From JACMLC01 sp963720235 (lineage in GTDB: Bacteria > Acidobacteriota > Blastocatellia > Pyrinomonadales > Pyrinomonadaceae), in assembly GCA_963720235.1 (NCBI GenBank), contig OY970389.1, forward strand, positions 2,418,001-2,482,000: a DNA stretch of 64,000 nucleotides, given 5' to 3'. A program made the position numbers and the translations under genes. The notes below the pieces were generated by a model. That model saw only the letters and a program-made list of their open reading frames with translations, was not told where the DNA came from and searched no databases. Shown one piece after another: positions 17,266 to 25,570 of this stretch (positions are counted from its first letter, which is position 1; every line of letters begins with the position of its first letter).

Positions 17266-18257
17266 TATTGTATCCGTGTTTCCGAATCCGTGCGGATTCT
17301 GAGTTGCTGGCCGCTTGGGAGTCTGAGTTCTTTGCCGCGTGTGGCGAGGACGCCGCCGGTGCCGACTGCGCCGCCGATGGCCGCGCCGATGGCTGCGCCT
17401 TTGCCGCCGCCCGCAATCGCGCCGATGATTGCGCCGATGCCTGTCGCCGCGCCGATTTTCGTGACATCGCCTTTGGTGGAATCCTTGCCTTTGACGCCGC
17501 CCTCATCATCCACGCCGCCGACCGTATCATCGCCCATCGGAATGACCTCTATGACCTGCGCGCTCATGTTGGCATAGCGATTATCCGTCAGGCGTATCTG
17601 GTCAAAGGAGAGTTGCAATTCGGCTGTGCCTTTAATCTTGCCGGGCCGCTTGACGCTCGTGACGCGCCCGTCAATCATCGCGCCTTCATATTCATCAGGG
17701 CCAAGCACGCGCGCCTGAAAACGGTCTCCGCGCTGGCTCGCTTCCGTTGAAAGATTGGTCAGCATCTCGACTATCATCACGGTGTTTGCCGGAATAAAGA
17801 CTTCATCGCGGCGCGCAGAAGAGACGCGGCCAGTGCCACTCACAGTGCCGCCCGTCGAAGCGTTGATGTCTGTATCAGTCTCAACTTCAACGACGCCGCG
17901 CCGCGTAAGATTGATAGGAACTGTCGAGTCGAAACCGCGCCGCTCAAAGCCCGCGTCATAGCCGATTTCAAAGCCCTGCTGGTATCCGTCTCGATAATCT
18001 TCCAGCCCGCCGTAGGCCGCGACATACGCGCGGTCTGCGCTGCGATAGTCTTCCTCATCACGATATTCGCGCGGAGCGCGATTCACATTGTCCCTATGCC
18101 CGGCCATGTAACCGTCCGAGTAGCCAGTCCTGTAACCGCGTTCGAGCGCGCCCATAGATTGCTGCGCGCGCGCGTCCGTAGCCGTCAAAATAGTCGTCAC
18201 AATTAATAAGGAGAGCGTGAGCGAGATGGCCGAGAAGCGTCGAAGATGTCTCATCAT
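17265..18257 (-). CDS. Secreted glycine-zipper protein
   Basis: About 330 residues, predicted envelope protein. A signal peptide (RRFSAISLTLSLLIVTTILT, cleavage near DARA-QQ) is followed by a Tyr/Gly/Asp-rich segment with repeated GYxxGY motifs, a beta-rich domain (VFIPANTVMIVEMLTNLS; GDRFQARVLGPDEYEG) and a C-terminal Gly/Ala glycine zipper (GAATGIGAIIGAIAGGGKGA). The reading frame is open to 18395, but the paired ATGs at 18257/18254 follow an AAGGGAAG Shine-Dalgarno and start the signal peptide. The gene at 63450 is a paralog with the same domain order. Function unknown. Confidence 0.75.
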   Translation of the reverse strand: MMRHLRRFSAISLTLSLLIVTTILTATDARAQQSMGALERGYRTGYSDGYMAGHRDNVNRAPREYRDEEDYRSADRAYVAAYGGLEDYRDGYQQGFEIGYDAGFERRGFDSTVPINLTRRGVVEVETDTDINASTGGTVSGTGRVSSARRDEVFIPANTVMIVEMLTNLSTEASQRGDRFQARVLGPDEYEGAMIDGRVTSVKRPGKIKGTAELQLSFDQIRLTDNRYANMSAQVIEVIPMGDDTVGGVDDEGGVKGKDSTKGDVTKIGAATGIGAIIGAIAGGGKGAAIGAAIGGAVGTGGVLATRGKELRLPSGQQLRIRTDSETRIQ

Positions 18258-18634
18258 TCTTCCCTTTCGTTTAGTAATCTCTGCGATAAATTTTCTGCGA
18301 TGCATGTTTGTAAAAAGCTTTGCGCGCCTGATGCTATCACTACGTTGACTTGAGCGACAAACTTTTCCGCACAGTGGCTTGACGCTCAAAGACATGCGCC
18401 ATAGACTCTGTGGCAGAAGGTTTTGGCAGCCATGCTGGGAGTTAAACTATTGAAGAGCAACGCGCCCGCCGCGAGCGTTCTTAAAGCCTCAGATGCCATA
18501 GACCTGTGAAGAGGTTGGAAGTTATTTGCGATTTTAGATTTTAGATTTGAAAGCAACTGAAAATACTTTAGATTTCAAATCGAAGATTTGTTCATGTCCA
18601 ATCAAAAATCTAAAATCGCAAATCTGAAATTCAA
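18258..18634. other. Divergent intergenic region (377 bp) with a GATTTTAGATTTG-type repeat
   Basis: Separates the glycine-zipper gene (-) and the cysteine desulfurase gene (+). Bases 18526-18634 form an AT-rich inverted repeat: GATTTTAGATTTTAGATTTG at the left is mirrored by CAAAAATCTAAAATCGCAAATC at the right, ending just before the desulfurase ATG. Related elements are at 31070-31107, 49855-49933 and 57805-57924. No extra gene is seen. Confidence 0.6.
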
Positions 18635-19855
18635 ATGATGCGAAGAGTTTATTTAGACCACAGCGCGACCACGCCGGCAGACCCGCGTGTTGTCGGAGCA
18701 ATGCTGCCTTACTTGATGGAGAAGTATGGCAATGCTTCGAGCGTGCATCATTTCGGTCAGGAGGCGCGCGCGGCTGTGGATCGCGCGCGGCGCGAAGTGG
18801 CCGCTCTGATTAACTCGCGGCCAAACGAGATAGTCCTTCTCTCTGGCGGCACGGAGGCCAACAACCTTGCCATACGCGGCATAGCCGAAGCGGCAGAAGC
18901 GCATGGCCGTCATATCATCACTTCGCAGATAGAGCATTCAGCAGTGCGCGGCGTGTGCGATGCCTTGGAAAAAAAAGGATGGCAGGTCACACGCCTTCCG
19001 GTTTATGACGACGGCATCGTGCGCGTCGAAGATGTGCGCGAAGCTTTGCGCGACGACACAGTGCTCTTGACCGTCATGTTCGCCAACAATGAAATCGGGA
19101 CGATTCAGCCCATCGGGGAAATCGGCGCGCTCGTCCGCGAGCGGCGCGCAAAGGGGCAACGCCATCTCTTTTTTCACACGGACGCGGTGCAGGCTGCGGG
19201 GCGCATTCCCGTTGATGTTGAAGAAATGGGTTGCGATCTGCTCTCATTGTCCGCGCATAAAATCTATGCTCCGAAAGGAGTCGGCGCGCTTTACCTGCGG
19301 CGCGGCGTGCGGCTTGTGACGCAGAATGTCGGAGGCCATCAGGAGCGTGAGCGGCGCGCTGGCACTGAATCCGTCGCCAGCATCGTCGCCTTCGGCGCGG
19401 CTGCGGAACTGGCGCGCACGGAGTTGGCAGAGCGCGCAGAACATGTCCGTCGCTTGCGCGATAGGTTTGAAGCCGGAGTGACAGAACGCATCGAAGACAT
19501 AGTCTTTAACGGTCACAGGACAAATCGTCTGCCGCATTTATCAAACATCTCTTTCCGCTATATCGAAGGCGAAGGCTTGCTCATCAATCTTGACTTGCAG
19601 GGCATAGCCGTCTCGACCGGCTCTGCCTGCTCTTCCGGCTCGCTTGAGCCATCGCCAGTGATTCGCGCCATTGGCCGCGATGACGAATTGGCGCGCGGCT
19701 CGATTCGCTTCAGCTTTGGCAAAGACAATACGGACGAGGATGTGGATTACGTGCTTGAAGTCCTGCCGCGCGCCGTAGAGAATCTGCGCCGTCTCTCGCC
19801 GCTCTATCAAAAAGCTCTCGCCGGGCGCGCGTGCGAAATCCAACCTGTCGGTTAG
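18635..19855 (+). CDS. Cysteine desulfurase (NifS/IscS type)
   Basis: 406 residues, PLP enzyme that takes sulfur from cysteine for Fe-S clusters and other thio-cofactors. His101 (IEHSAV), the PLP lysine Lys209 (SAHKIYAPKG) and the persulfide Cys332 in the flexible loop GSACSSGSLEPS are all present, which marks the IscS/NifS class rather than SufS. ATG start at 18635, with a second ATG one codon later; no good Shine-Dalgarno because the upstream DNA is a repeat. A NifU-like scaffold gene lies 2.7 kb downstream, so the two may work together though they are not in one operon. Confidence 0.93.
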   Translation: MMRRVYLDHSATTPADPRVVGAMLPYLMEKYGNASSVHHFGQEARAAVDRARREVAALINSRPNEIVLLSGGTEANNLAIRGIAEAAEAHGRHIITSQIEHSAVRGVCDALEKKGWQVTRLPVYDDGIVRVEDVREALRDDTVLLTVMFANNEIGTIQPIGEIGALVRERRAKGQRHLFFHTDAVQAAGRIPVDVEEMGCDLLSLSAHKIYAPKGVGALYLRRGVRLVTQNVGGHQERERRAGTESVASIVAFGAAAELARTELAERAEHVRRLRDRFEAGVTERIEDIVFNGHRTNRLPHLSNISFRYIEGEGLLINLDLQGIAVSTGSACSSGSLEPSPVIRAIGRDDELARGSIRFSFGKDNTDEDVDYVLEVLPRAVENLRRLSPLYQKALAGRACEIQPVG

Positions 19856-20003
19856 AGAATTTCTTAAATTGATACGCTGCCCGGAAGGCTTTCCGGTTAT
19901 TTATAAGACTGTCTTCTAAGCTTTTTGGCAGGCTTTAGCGAGGGAGTTTTCAACCCGCCGACTGCCTCCTTTTCCAGTCATGCACACACCTAAGGGGTTT
20001 TAA

Positions 20004-22094
20004 ATGACATACCATCCCACAGTTCTGCGGGCTATTCCCGGCAGAGTTTTCATCACCTCGATACTGCTCACGAGTTTGTTTGTCTCCATCAATCTCAAAA
20101 ACGTTTTTGCGGCAGATGTTAGCAATGCTCCGAATGCTCTGGCGGCGATTACCGTTCCTGTAGGCACAAACCCCAGTGGCATTGTCAGTGGCGATTTCAA
20201 TCAGGATGGAAAGCCGGATTTCGCCGTCGTCCATGCTGGAAGTTTTAATCTCGCTATCGTCTTAAATGAGGGTGGGGGGAATTTTTCAACTCCTGTTTTT
20301 TACGGTATCGGAGTTGCCGGTGCTTTCGCCGGTGACATCAAGACCGGAGATTTCAACGCAGACGGCATACTCGATCTGGCAACGGCGACCGGGCCTTATA
20401 ATAATTTTGAGAGCTATGTGCAGGTCAGGCTCGGTGACGGCATGGGCAATTTCGCCGCTCCTCTGAATACTGTCGGCGGAAGGACTCCCGCCGCGATTGC
20501 CGTCGCAGACTTTAACGGCGACGGAAGATCGGATATGGCGACGGCCAATACTGCCGGCGGCCCTTTTTGTCATGGCGGCTACGCCCAAATCTTTCTTAAC
20601 AACGGAACAGGCGCGATGAGCCCGCCGACGACCATCAACCTCAGACCGCAGGCTTATGACATTGTGGCGGGCGATTTTAATAGTGATGGAAAGCCTGACC
20701 TGGCGGCGCGCGCTGCCGGAGACATTGGCTGCGGCGCGACGCAGGGCGGTGTGGATATTCTCTTGAATAACGGAAGCGGCGGCTTCTCTGTCACCAATCC
20801 GCTGGCGTCAAACATCAGTCCCTCGATGCTTGTCGCGGCGGACTTCAATCACGATGGCAGGCTTGATTTGGCAGGGCCAGCAGGCTCCGGCCTGTTGGTG
20901 ATTTACGGGACGGGCGCGGGCGATTTCGTCATGGGCAGCACGTTCGCGCTCGGAGTCGCGACCTACGAGCCGCAAGCCGCGGACTTTAATAGCGATGGCA
21001 ATTTAGACATCGCGGTGGTTGATAATGTGACTGACAAAGCCTTTGTGGTTTACGGCAACAGCGCTGGCGGTTTCAGTTCATCAAACATGACCTTTACAGG
21101 GAATCACCCGATAGACCTGACCATCGCCGATTTCGACGGCAACAGTCGTCCAGACCTTGCTGTCCCTAACTACTACGCAAACTCCGTCTCTATCATTCTA
21201 GATGTCAACGCTCCGTCGCTCTCGCCGCGCACGCAGTATGATTTCGATGGCGATTTGAAAGTTGACTTCGCAGTCTATCGCGACGGCAACACGCTGAATG
21301 CTCCGAGCTACTGGCACATTCTTCGTAGCTCAAACAATACCTATCAGGGCATACAGCACGGAGCCAGCGGAGACAAACCTGTTCCCGCAGATTGGAATGG
21401 AGATGGAACGACGGATGTCGCCGTCTGGCGTCCTTCAACCGGCGTCTGGTACACCTCGACCAATGCGGCGAGCAACTACGGAGCCTTTCACTGGGGACAG
21501 AATGGTGATGTTCCGCTGCCGGGAGATTTTGATGGCGACGGCAAAGCGGATTACGCAGTCTATCGTCCGTCGGTCGGGTACTGGTATCTCTTGAAGAGCG
21601 CAAACGGAGCCTATCAGGAGCAACAGTTTGGGACGAGCACGGACAAGCCTGTGCTCGGAGACTTTGACGGCGATGGCAAGACGGACATCGCTTTTTACCG
21701 CCCCGGCGCAAGCCCTCTGGCCGATAGTTTCTGGCACGTGATTCGGAGTTCAAACGGACAGTTTCTCTCCACACAGTTTGGCAGAGGCGAAGACAAGCCC
21801 GTGCCGGCAGATTATGACGGCGATGGCCGGACAAACTTCGCAGTCTTCAGGCCGAGCGACTTTACCTGGTACACCTCGACCAATCCCGCTATCAATTATG
21901 GAGCATATCAGTGGGGAGCTGAAGGAGATGTCCCGGCTCCTGCTGATTTCGACGCTGACACACGGGCCGATCTGGTCATCTTCAGACCGGGCAGTTCCTC
22001 CTGGTACATCCTGCGCAGCACGGATGGAGGCGTCGTCAGCAGGCAGTGGGGCGCGCCGGGTGATAAACCCGCGCCATCGTCTTTCATTCCCTGA
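20004..22094 (+). CDS. Secreted FG-GAP/VCBS repeat protein
   Basis: 696 residues. Signal peptide (ITSILLTSLFVSINLKNVFA). Residues about 45-405 hold FG-GAP repeats with calcium-binding DFNxDGxxDxA cores. From about 410 to the end a second repeat type of about 55 residues dominates, each with FDGDGKxDxAVYRP, then WY-x-LxS and a WG/FG ending. The whole probably folds as beta-propellers outside the cell. No enzyme domain and no sorting signal at the C-terminus. ATG start preceded by AAGGGG with 6-nt spacing. Adhesion or surface binding is the usual guess for such proteins but is not shown. Confidence 0.8.
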   Translation: MTYHPTVLRAIPGRVFITSILLTSLFVSINLKNVFAADVSNAPNALAAITVPVGTNPSGIVSGDFNQDGKPDFAVVHAGSFNLAIVLNEGGGNFSTPVFYGIGVAGAFAGDIKTGDFNADGILDLATATGPYNNFESYVQVRLGDGMGNFAAPLNTVGGRTPAAIAVADFNGDGRSDMATANTAGGPFCHGGYAQIFLNNGTGAMSPPTTINLRPQAYDIVAGDFNSDGKPDLAARAAGDIGCGATQGGVDILLNNGSGGFSVTNPLASNISPSMLVAADFNHDGRLDLAGPAGSGLLVIYGTGAGDFVMGSTFALGVATYEPQAADFNSDGNLDIAVVDNVTDKAFVVYGNSAGGFSSSNMTFTGNHPIDLTIADFDGNSRPDLAVPNYYANSVSIILDVNAPSLSPRTQYDFDGDLKVDFAVYRDGNTLNAPSYWHILRSSNNTYQGIQHGASGDKPVPADWNGDGTTDVAVWRPSTGVWYTSTNAASNYGAFHWGQNGDVPLPGDFDGDGKADYAVYRPSVGYWYLLKSANGAYQEQQFGTSTDKPVLGDFDGDGKTDIAFYRPGASPLADSFWHVIRSSNGQFLSTQFGRGEDKPVPADYDGDGRTNFAVFRPSDFTWYTSTNPAINYGAYQWGAEGDVPAPADFDADTRADLVIFRPGSSSWYILRSTDGGVVSRQWGAPGDKPAPSSFIP

Positions 22095-22163
22095 CGGCAG
22101 AAAAGTTTCCGGCTCAGACACGATGGCTCTGGTTCGGTTTCAAATTAAGGAAAAAGAAAGATA

Positions 22164-22230
22164 CGTCTCACGCAAAGGCGCGAAGAAAAGCAACTTGTCT
22201 CTCTTTGCGCCTTTGCGCCTTTGCGGGAGA
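22164..22230. repeat. CGCAAAG-type inverted repeat, copy 3
   Basis: Imperfect inverted repeat: GTCTCACGCAAAGGCGCGAA on the left against a right arm with TTTGCGCCTTTGCGCCTTTG. It follows the FG-GAP gene by 70 bp and lies 22 bp from the MITE-like element. Confidence 0.75.
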
Positions 22231-22252
22231 TTCTTTCGTCACTGTACTTAAC

Positions 22253-22480
22253 TAACCCAGATTGCCAGTTATCAAAACGACTGCGGCTTGAGCCGCCTGC
22301 GGTGCGGAAAGTCTCTGACTTTCCGACTCCTGCTCCTGCTGCTCAGAGGCGAGGCTGAGCCTCGCCTCTGCCTGGGGTCGCCGCTGCCGGAAAAGCAAAG
22401 CTTTCCGCACAGCAGGCGGCTCAAGCCGCTGACATCAAGCGCAGAGCCGCCATCGCTCTCTTATCTGGCAACTTGAGTTA
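22253..22480. mobile_element. MITE-like element, copy A
   Basis: 228 bp without coding capacity. It begins TAACCCAGATTGCCAGTTAT and ends with the approximate complement (GCAACTTGAGTTA). Inside are nested short palindromes: GCGGCTTGAGCCGC, GCGGAAAGTCTCTGACTTTC and GAGGCGAGGCTGAGCCTCGCC. The right terminal repeat is degenerate compared with copy B at 25348. It is probably a non-autonomous element or a large folded repeat; no transposase is in the window. Confidence 0.6.
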
Positions 22481-22560
22481 AATAAAACTTCAAACTGAAC
22501 CACTAGCAAATATCTTGTGCGCTATCTTTTCGCCCTCCCTGATTGTATCCTCTGAATGTT

Positions 22561-22929
22561 TTGGCCTACTCGGAAAATTTCAAAAAACATATCAGCCATC
22601 CGCACGGCGCAGGCGAATTGCTTGATGCCAATGCAACAGCAGAAGAGACCAACCCTGTGTGCGGAGACCGCTTGCGTCTCTCTTTAAGATTGCGCGATGA
22701 GGTAATTGCGGAAGCGCGTTTTCTGGCTTACGGCTGCGCGCCGACGATTGCGTGCGGCTCCGTGCTGGCAGAGATGATAGAAGGCATGTCTCTCAAACAG
22801 GCCGCGCAAGTTTCCAGACAGGACATTATCAAAGCTCTGGGCGGACTTCCCGCGCGCAAAAGTCATGCGGCGGCTCTGGCTATCGAAACCTTGCGCGCCG
22901 CGCTCGAATCGGCACAAAACAAAGGTTAG
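22561..22929 (+). CDS. NifU/IscU-like Fe-S cluster scaffold protein
   Basis: About 122 residues. Scaffold-fold motifs: NPVCGD (first Cys), YGCAPTIACGS (second Cys plus an extra one) and LPARKSHAAALA. In IscU/SufU the last motif carries the third ligand (HCSxLA); here His is kept but Cys is Ala, so the site has Cys, Cys, His and perhaps the extra Cys. It assembles or carries an Fe-S cluster, likely with a cysteine desulfurase such as that at 18635. The start is uncertain: TTG at 22561 gives MAYSENF, which fits the family, and TTG at 22543 is the alternative; no Shine-Dalgarno supports either. Confidence 0.75.
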   Translation: MAYSENFKKHISHPHGAGELLDANATAEETNPVCGDRLRLSLRLRDEVIAEARFLAYGCAPTIACGSVLAEMIEGMSLKQAAQVSRQDIIKALGGLPARKSHAAALAIETLRAALESAQNKG

Positions 22930-23006
22930 AAAGTTTGCGGCGAATGAGTTATGATGCCCCGCTCTTCCCTGTCTCGCTTATCCGAATTATTGGAAAGGAA
23001 TCAATC

Positions 23007-25211
23007 ATGTCCCTACATCACGGCCACAAAAATTTTATCGCCGTCCTCGCTCTGCTCGCTCTGCTCTCTGCGCAACTCTTGCCCGCAGTAGTGGCCCAGA
23101 CTTCTAATAATTTAAAACAGCCTGCCGCTCAAGGCTCTATGCAGAAGATGGTCTATCCGCAGGCCAGAAAGAGCGATCAGGTAGATGAATATCACGGCAC
23201 AAAAATAGCAGACCCTTATCGCTGGCTCGAAAATCCTGATTCGGCTGAGTCAAGAGTATGGATTGAAGCTCAAAACAAAATTACTTTTGATTATCTCAAC
23301 CAGATACCGGAGCGCGCGCAGATAAAAGAGCGGCTGACGAAGCTCTGGAATTACGAGCGATACTCTACGCCATGGAAAGAGGGCTCGCGATATTTCTATA
23401 CCAAGAACGACGGCCTGCAAAATCAGAATGTCATCTATAAACAGAACTCGCTCGACGCAGAGCCGGCAGTTCTGCTAGACCCCAACAAACTCTCGACGGA
23501 TGGCACAGTGGCCCTCTCCGGCCTTTCCGGGACTGAGGATGGAAAGCTCCTGGCTTATGGCATCTCCGCTTCGGGTTCGGACTGGCAGGAATGGCGCGTC
23601 AAAGATATTGAGACGACGCAGGACTTGCCTGATGTCATCAAGTTCGTCAAGTTCTCCGGCGTTTCGTGGACGCATGACGGCAAAGGATTTTTCTATAGCC
23701 GCTATGACGCGCCGAACGAAGCGACCAAATTGCAGGACACAAATTATTTTCAGAAGCTTTACTATCATGCGCTCGGCACAAAGCAAGAGGACGACATACT
23801 CGTCTATGAGCGCAAGGACGAAAAGGAATGGGGCTTTCAGGGAGACGTGACAGAAGACGGACGCTATCTCATCGTCACTGTCTGGAAAGGTTCTGATGCG
23901 AAATTTCGCATCTTCTACAAAGACTTGCAGAACAAGGATGCAGAAGTCGTCAAGCTGATTGACAACTTCGATGCCGCGCACAATTTTATCGGCAACGATG
24001 GCGGCGTCTTCTTCATTCACACAGACGCAGACGCTCCGCGCGGTCGCGTGATTGCGATTGATACCGCAAAGCCCGCCAAAGAAAACTGGCGCGAAGTCAT
24101 CCCGCAGGCAGCAGAGACTTTGGAGAGCGTACGCTTTATCAACAACATGCTGGTTGCCTTATATCTCAAAGACGCGCGCTCTGTCGTAAAGATTTACGGC
24201 ACGGATGGAAAGTTTGTGCGCGACGTTCAGCTTCCGGGCATAGGTCAGGTCGGAGGCTTTACTGGAGAGCGCACGGACAAGGAAACTTTTTATTCCTTCA
24301 CGGGCTTTACCATGCCGACGACCATTTATCGCTACGACATGGTGACGGGCAAGAGCACAATCTTTCGTCAGCCGAAGGTGGATTTCAATCCCAACAACTA
24401 CGAAACCAAACAGGTCTTCTATAAGAGCAAAGACGGCACGCGCGTGCCTATGTTCATCACGCACAAGAAGGGCATGAAGCTGGATGGACAAAACCCGACT
24501 TACCTTTATGCGTATGGCGGATTCAGTGTCTCTATGACGCCGTATTTTTCTACCAGCAATGTTGTGTGGATGGAGATGGGCGGAGTGTTCGCGATGCCGA
24601 ACCTGCGCGGCGGCAACGAGTATGGCGAAGAGTGGCATCAGGCCGGGATGAAGGAGAAGAAGCAGAATGTCTTTGACGACTTCATAGCGGCGGGCGAGTG
24701 GTTGATTGCTAATAAATATACTTCGACACCCAAGCTTGCCATCGGCGGCGGAAGCAACGGCGGCTTGCTCGTCGGCGCGGTGCTCAACCAGAGACCAGAC
24801 CTTTTTGGCGCAGCCCTTCCGGCAGTCGGCGTGATGGACATGCTGCGCTTTCACAAATTCACAATCGGTTGGGCATGGGTCGGAGAGTACGGCTCATCAG
24901 ACAGCGCAGAGGATTTTAAAACTCTCTACGCCTACTCGCCGCTGCACAATATCAAGCCAGGCACAAACTATCCTGCGACGATGATAACGACGGCAGACCA
25001 CGATGACCGAGTCGTCCCCGCGCACAGCTTCAAATATGCTGCGACATTGCAAACGGCACAGGCTGGCCCGGCCCCGATTCTGATACGCATCGAGACCAAA
25101 GCAGGTCACGGCGCGGGCAAGCCGACGACCAAAATCATCGAAGAGGTTGCAGACAAGTGGGGATTCTTGGTGCGCGTTTTAAATATGAAGATGGACGCGC
25201 CTAAGTCGTAA
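23007..25211 (+). CDS. Prolyl oligopeptidase (S9A serine peptidase), secreted
   Basis: 734 residues. Cleavable signal peptide (HKNFIAVLALLALLSAQLLP), then the N-terminal YPQARKSDQVDEYHGTKIAD segment, a seven-bladed propeller and the alpha/beta-hydrolase domain. The catalytic Ser is in GGGSNGGLLV, Asp in ADHDDRVVPAHS and His in KAGHGAGKP. It trims short proline-containing peptides, here in the periplasm or outside. The ATG at 23007 has GGAAAGGAA 6 nt upstream. The frame is open farther upstream through the scaffold gene, but that part is a shadow. Confidence 0.93.
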   Translation: MSLHHGHKNFIAVLALLALLSAQLLPAVVAQTSNNLKQPAAQGSMQKMVYPQARKSDQVDEYHGTKIADPYRWLENPDSAESRVWIEAQNKITFDYLNQIPERAQIKERLTKLWNYERYSTPWKEGSRYFYTKNDGLQNQNVIYKQNSLDAEPAVLLDPNKLSTDGTVALSGLSGTEDGKLLAYGISASGSDWQEWRVKDIETTQDLPDVIKFVKFSGVSWTHDGKGFFYSRYDAPNEATKLQDTNYFQKLYYHALGTKQEDDILVYERKDEKEWGFQGDVTEDGRYLIVTVWKGSDAKFRIFYKDLQNKDAEVVKLIDNFDAAHNFIGNDGGVFFIHTDADAPRGRVIAIDTAKPAKENWREVIPQAAETLESVRFINNMLVALYLKDARSVVKIYGTDGKFVRDVQLPGIGQVGGFTGERTDKETFYSFTGFTMPTTIYRYDMVTGKSTIFRQPKVDFNPNNYETKQVFYKSKDGTRVPMFITHKKGMKLDGQNPTYLYAYGGFSVSMTPYFSTSNVVWMEMGGVFAMPNLRGGNEYGEEWHQAGMKEKKQNVFDDFIAAGEWLIANKYTSTPKLAIGGGSNGGLLVGAVLNQRPDLFGAALPAVGVMDMLRFHKFTIGWAWVGEYGSSDSAEDFKTLYAYSPLHNIKPGTNYPATMITTADHDDRVVPAHSFKYAATLQTAQAGPAPILIRIETKAGHGAGKPTTKIIEEVADKWGFLVRVLNMKMDAPKS

Positions 25212-25225
25212 AGACAGAAAAGCGA

Positions 25226-25336
25226 GTTTCGCGCAAAGGCGCAAAGACGCAAAGAAAGCTCGCAAAGGTGTTGAGCAGGTATCTATCTTGAAAGCTTTCT
25301 TCGCGTCTTCTTTGCGCCTTTGCGCCTTTGCGGGAA
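25226..25336. repeat. CGCAAAG-type inverted repeat, copy 4
   Basis: Left arm GTTTCGCGCAAAGGCGCAAA continuing with GACGCAAAGAAAGC, right arm the complement with one extra heptamer, ending GCGGGAAC. It starts 15 bp after the prolyl oligopeptidase stop and lies 12 bp from the second MITE-like element. Confidence 0.85.
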
Positions 25337-25347
25337 CTTTTCTTATT

Positions 25348-25569
25348 TAACCCAAGTTGCGGGTTATCAAAACAACTGCGGCTAAAGCCGCCCGGCTGTG
25401 CGGCAAGCCTCTTGCTGACCGTCAGCTTGCTCCTTAAAATCCTTGAGGCTGCGCCTCAGATGCGGCGTAGCCGCACGAACTTTGGGCGAGGCGCACGGAA
25501 AGTCAGAGACTTTCCGCACAGCAGGACGGCTAAAGCCGCAGTCGTTTTGATAACTAGCAACTTGGGTTA
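25348..25569. mobile_element. MITE-like element, copy B
   Basis: 222 bp with terminal inverted repeats of about 43 bp: the left end TAACCCAAGTTGC...GGTTATCAAAAC is mirrored at the right by GTTTTGATAACTAGCAACTT and GGGTTA, with only a few mismatches. Internal palindromes as in copy A (GCGGCTAAAGCCGC; GGAAAGTCAGAGACTTTCC). The right end touches the stop codon of the penicillin-binding protein gene (25571). No clear target-site duplication could be read. Confidence 0.65.
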
Positions 25570-25570
25570 T

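Larger units (their letters stand above)
22095..22542. other. Repeat-filled intergenic region (448 bp)
   Basis: Contains a CGCAAAG inverted repeat (22164-22230) and then a MITE-like element (22253-22480), listed separately. The same order of the two elements recurs at 25226-25569. After the element comes TCAAACTGAACC, which also occurs at 37070 next to another CGCAAAG copy. No gene is seen. Confidence 0.7.

Noticed and set aside
22752..23006. N-terminal extension of the prolyl oligopeptidase frame
   Set aside because: It lies out of frame over the NifU-like gene. The ATG at 23007 has a good Shine-Dalgarno and starts a signal peptide.
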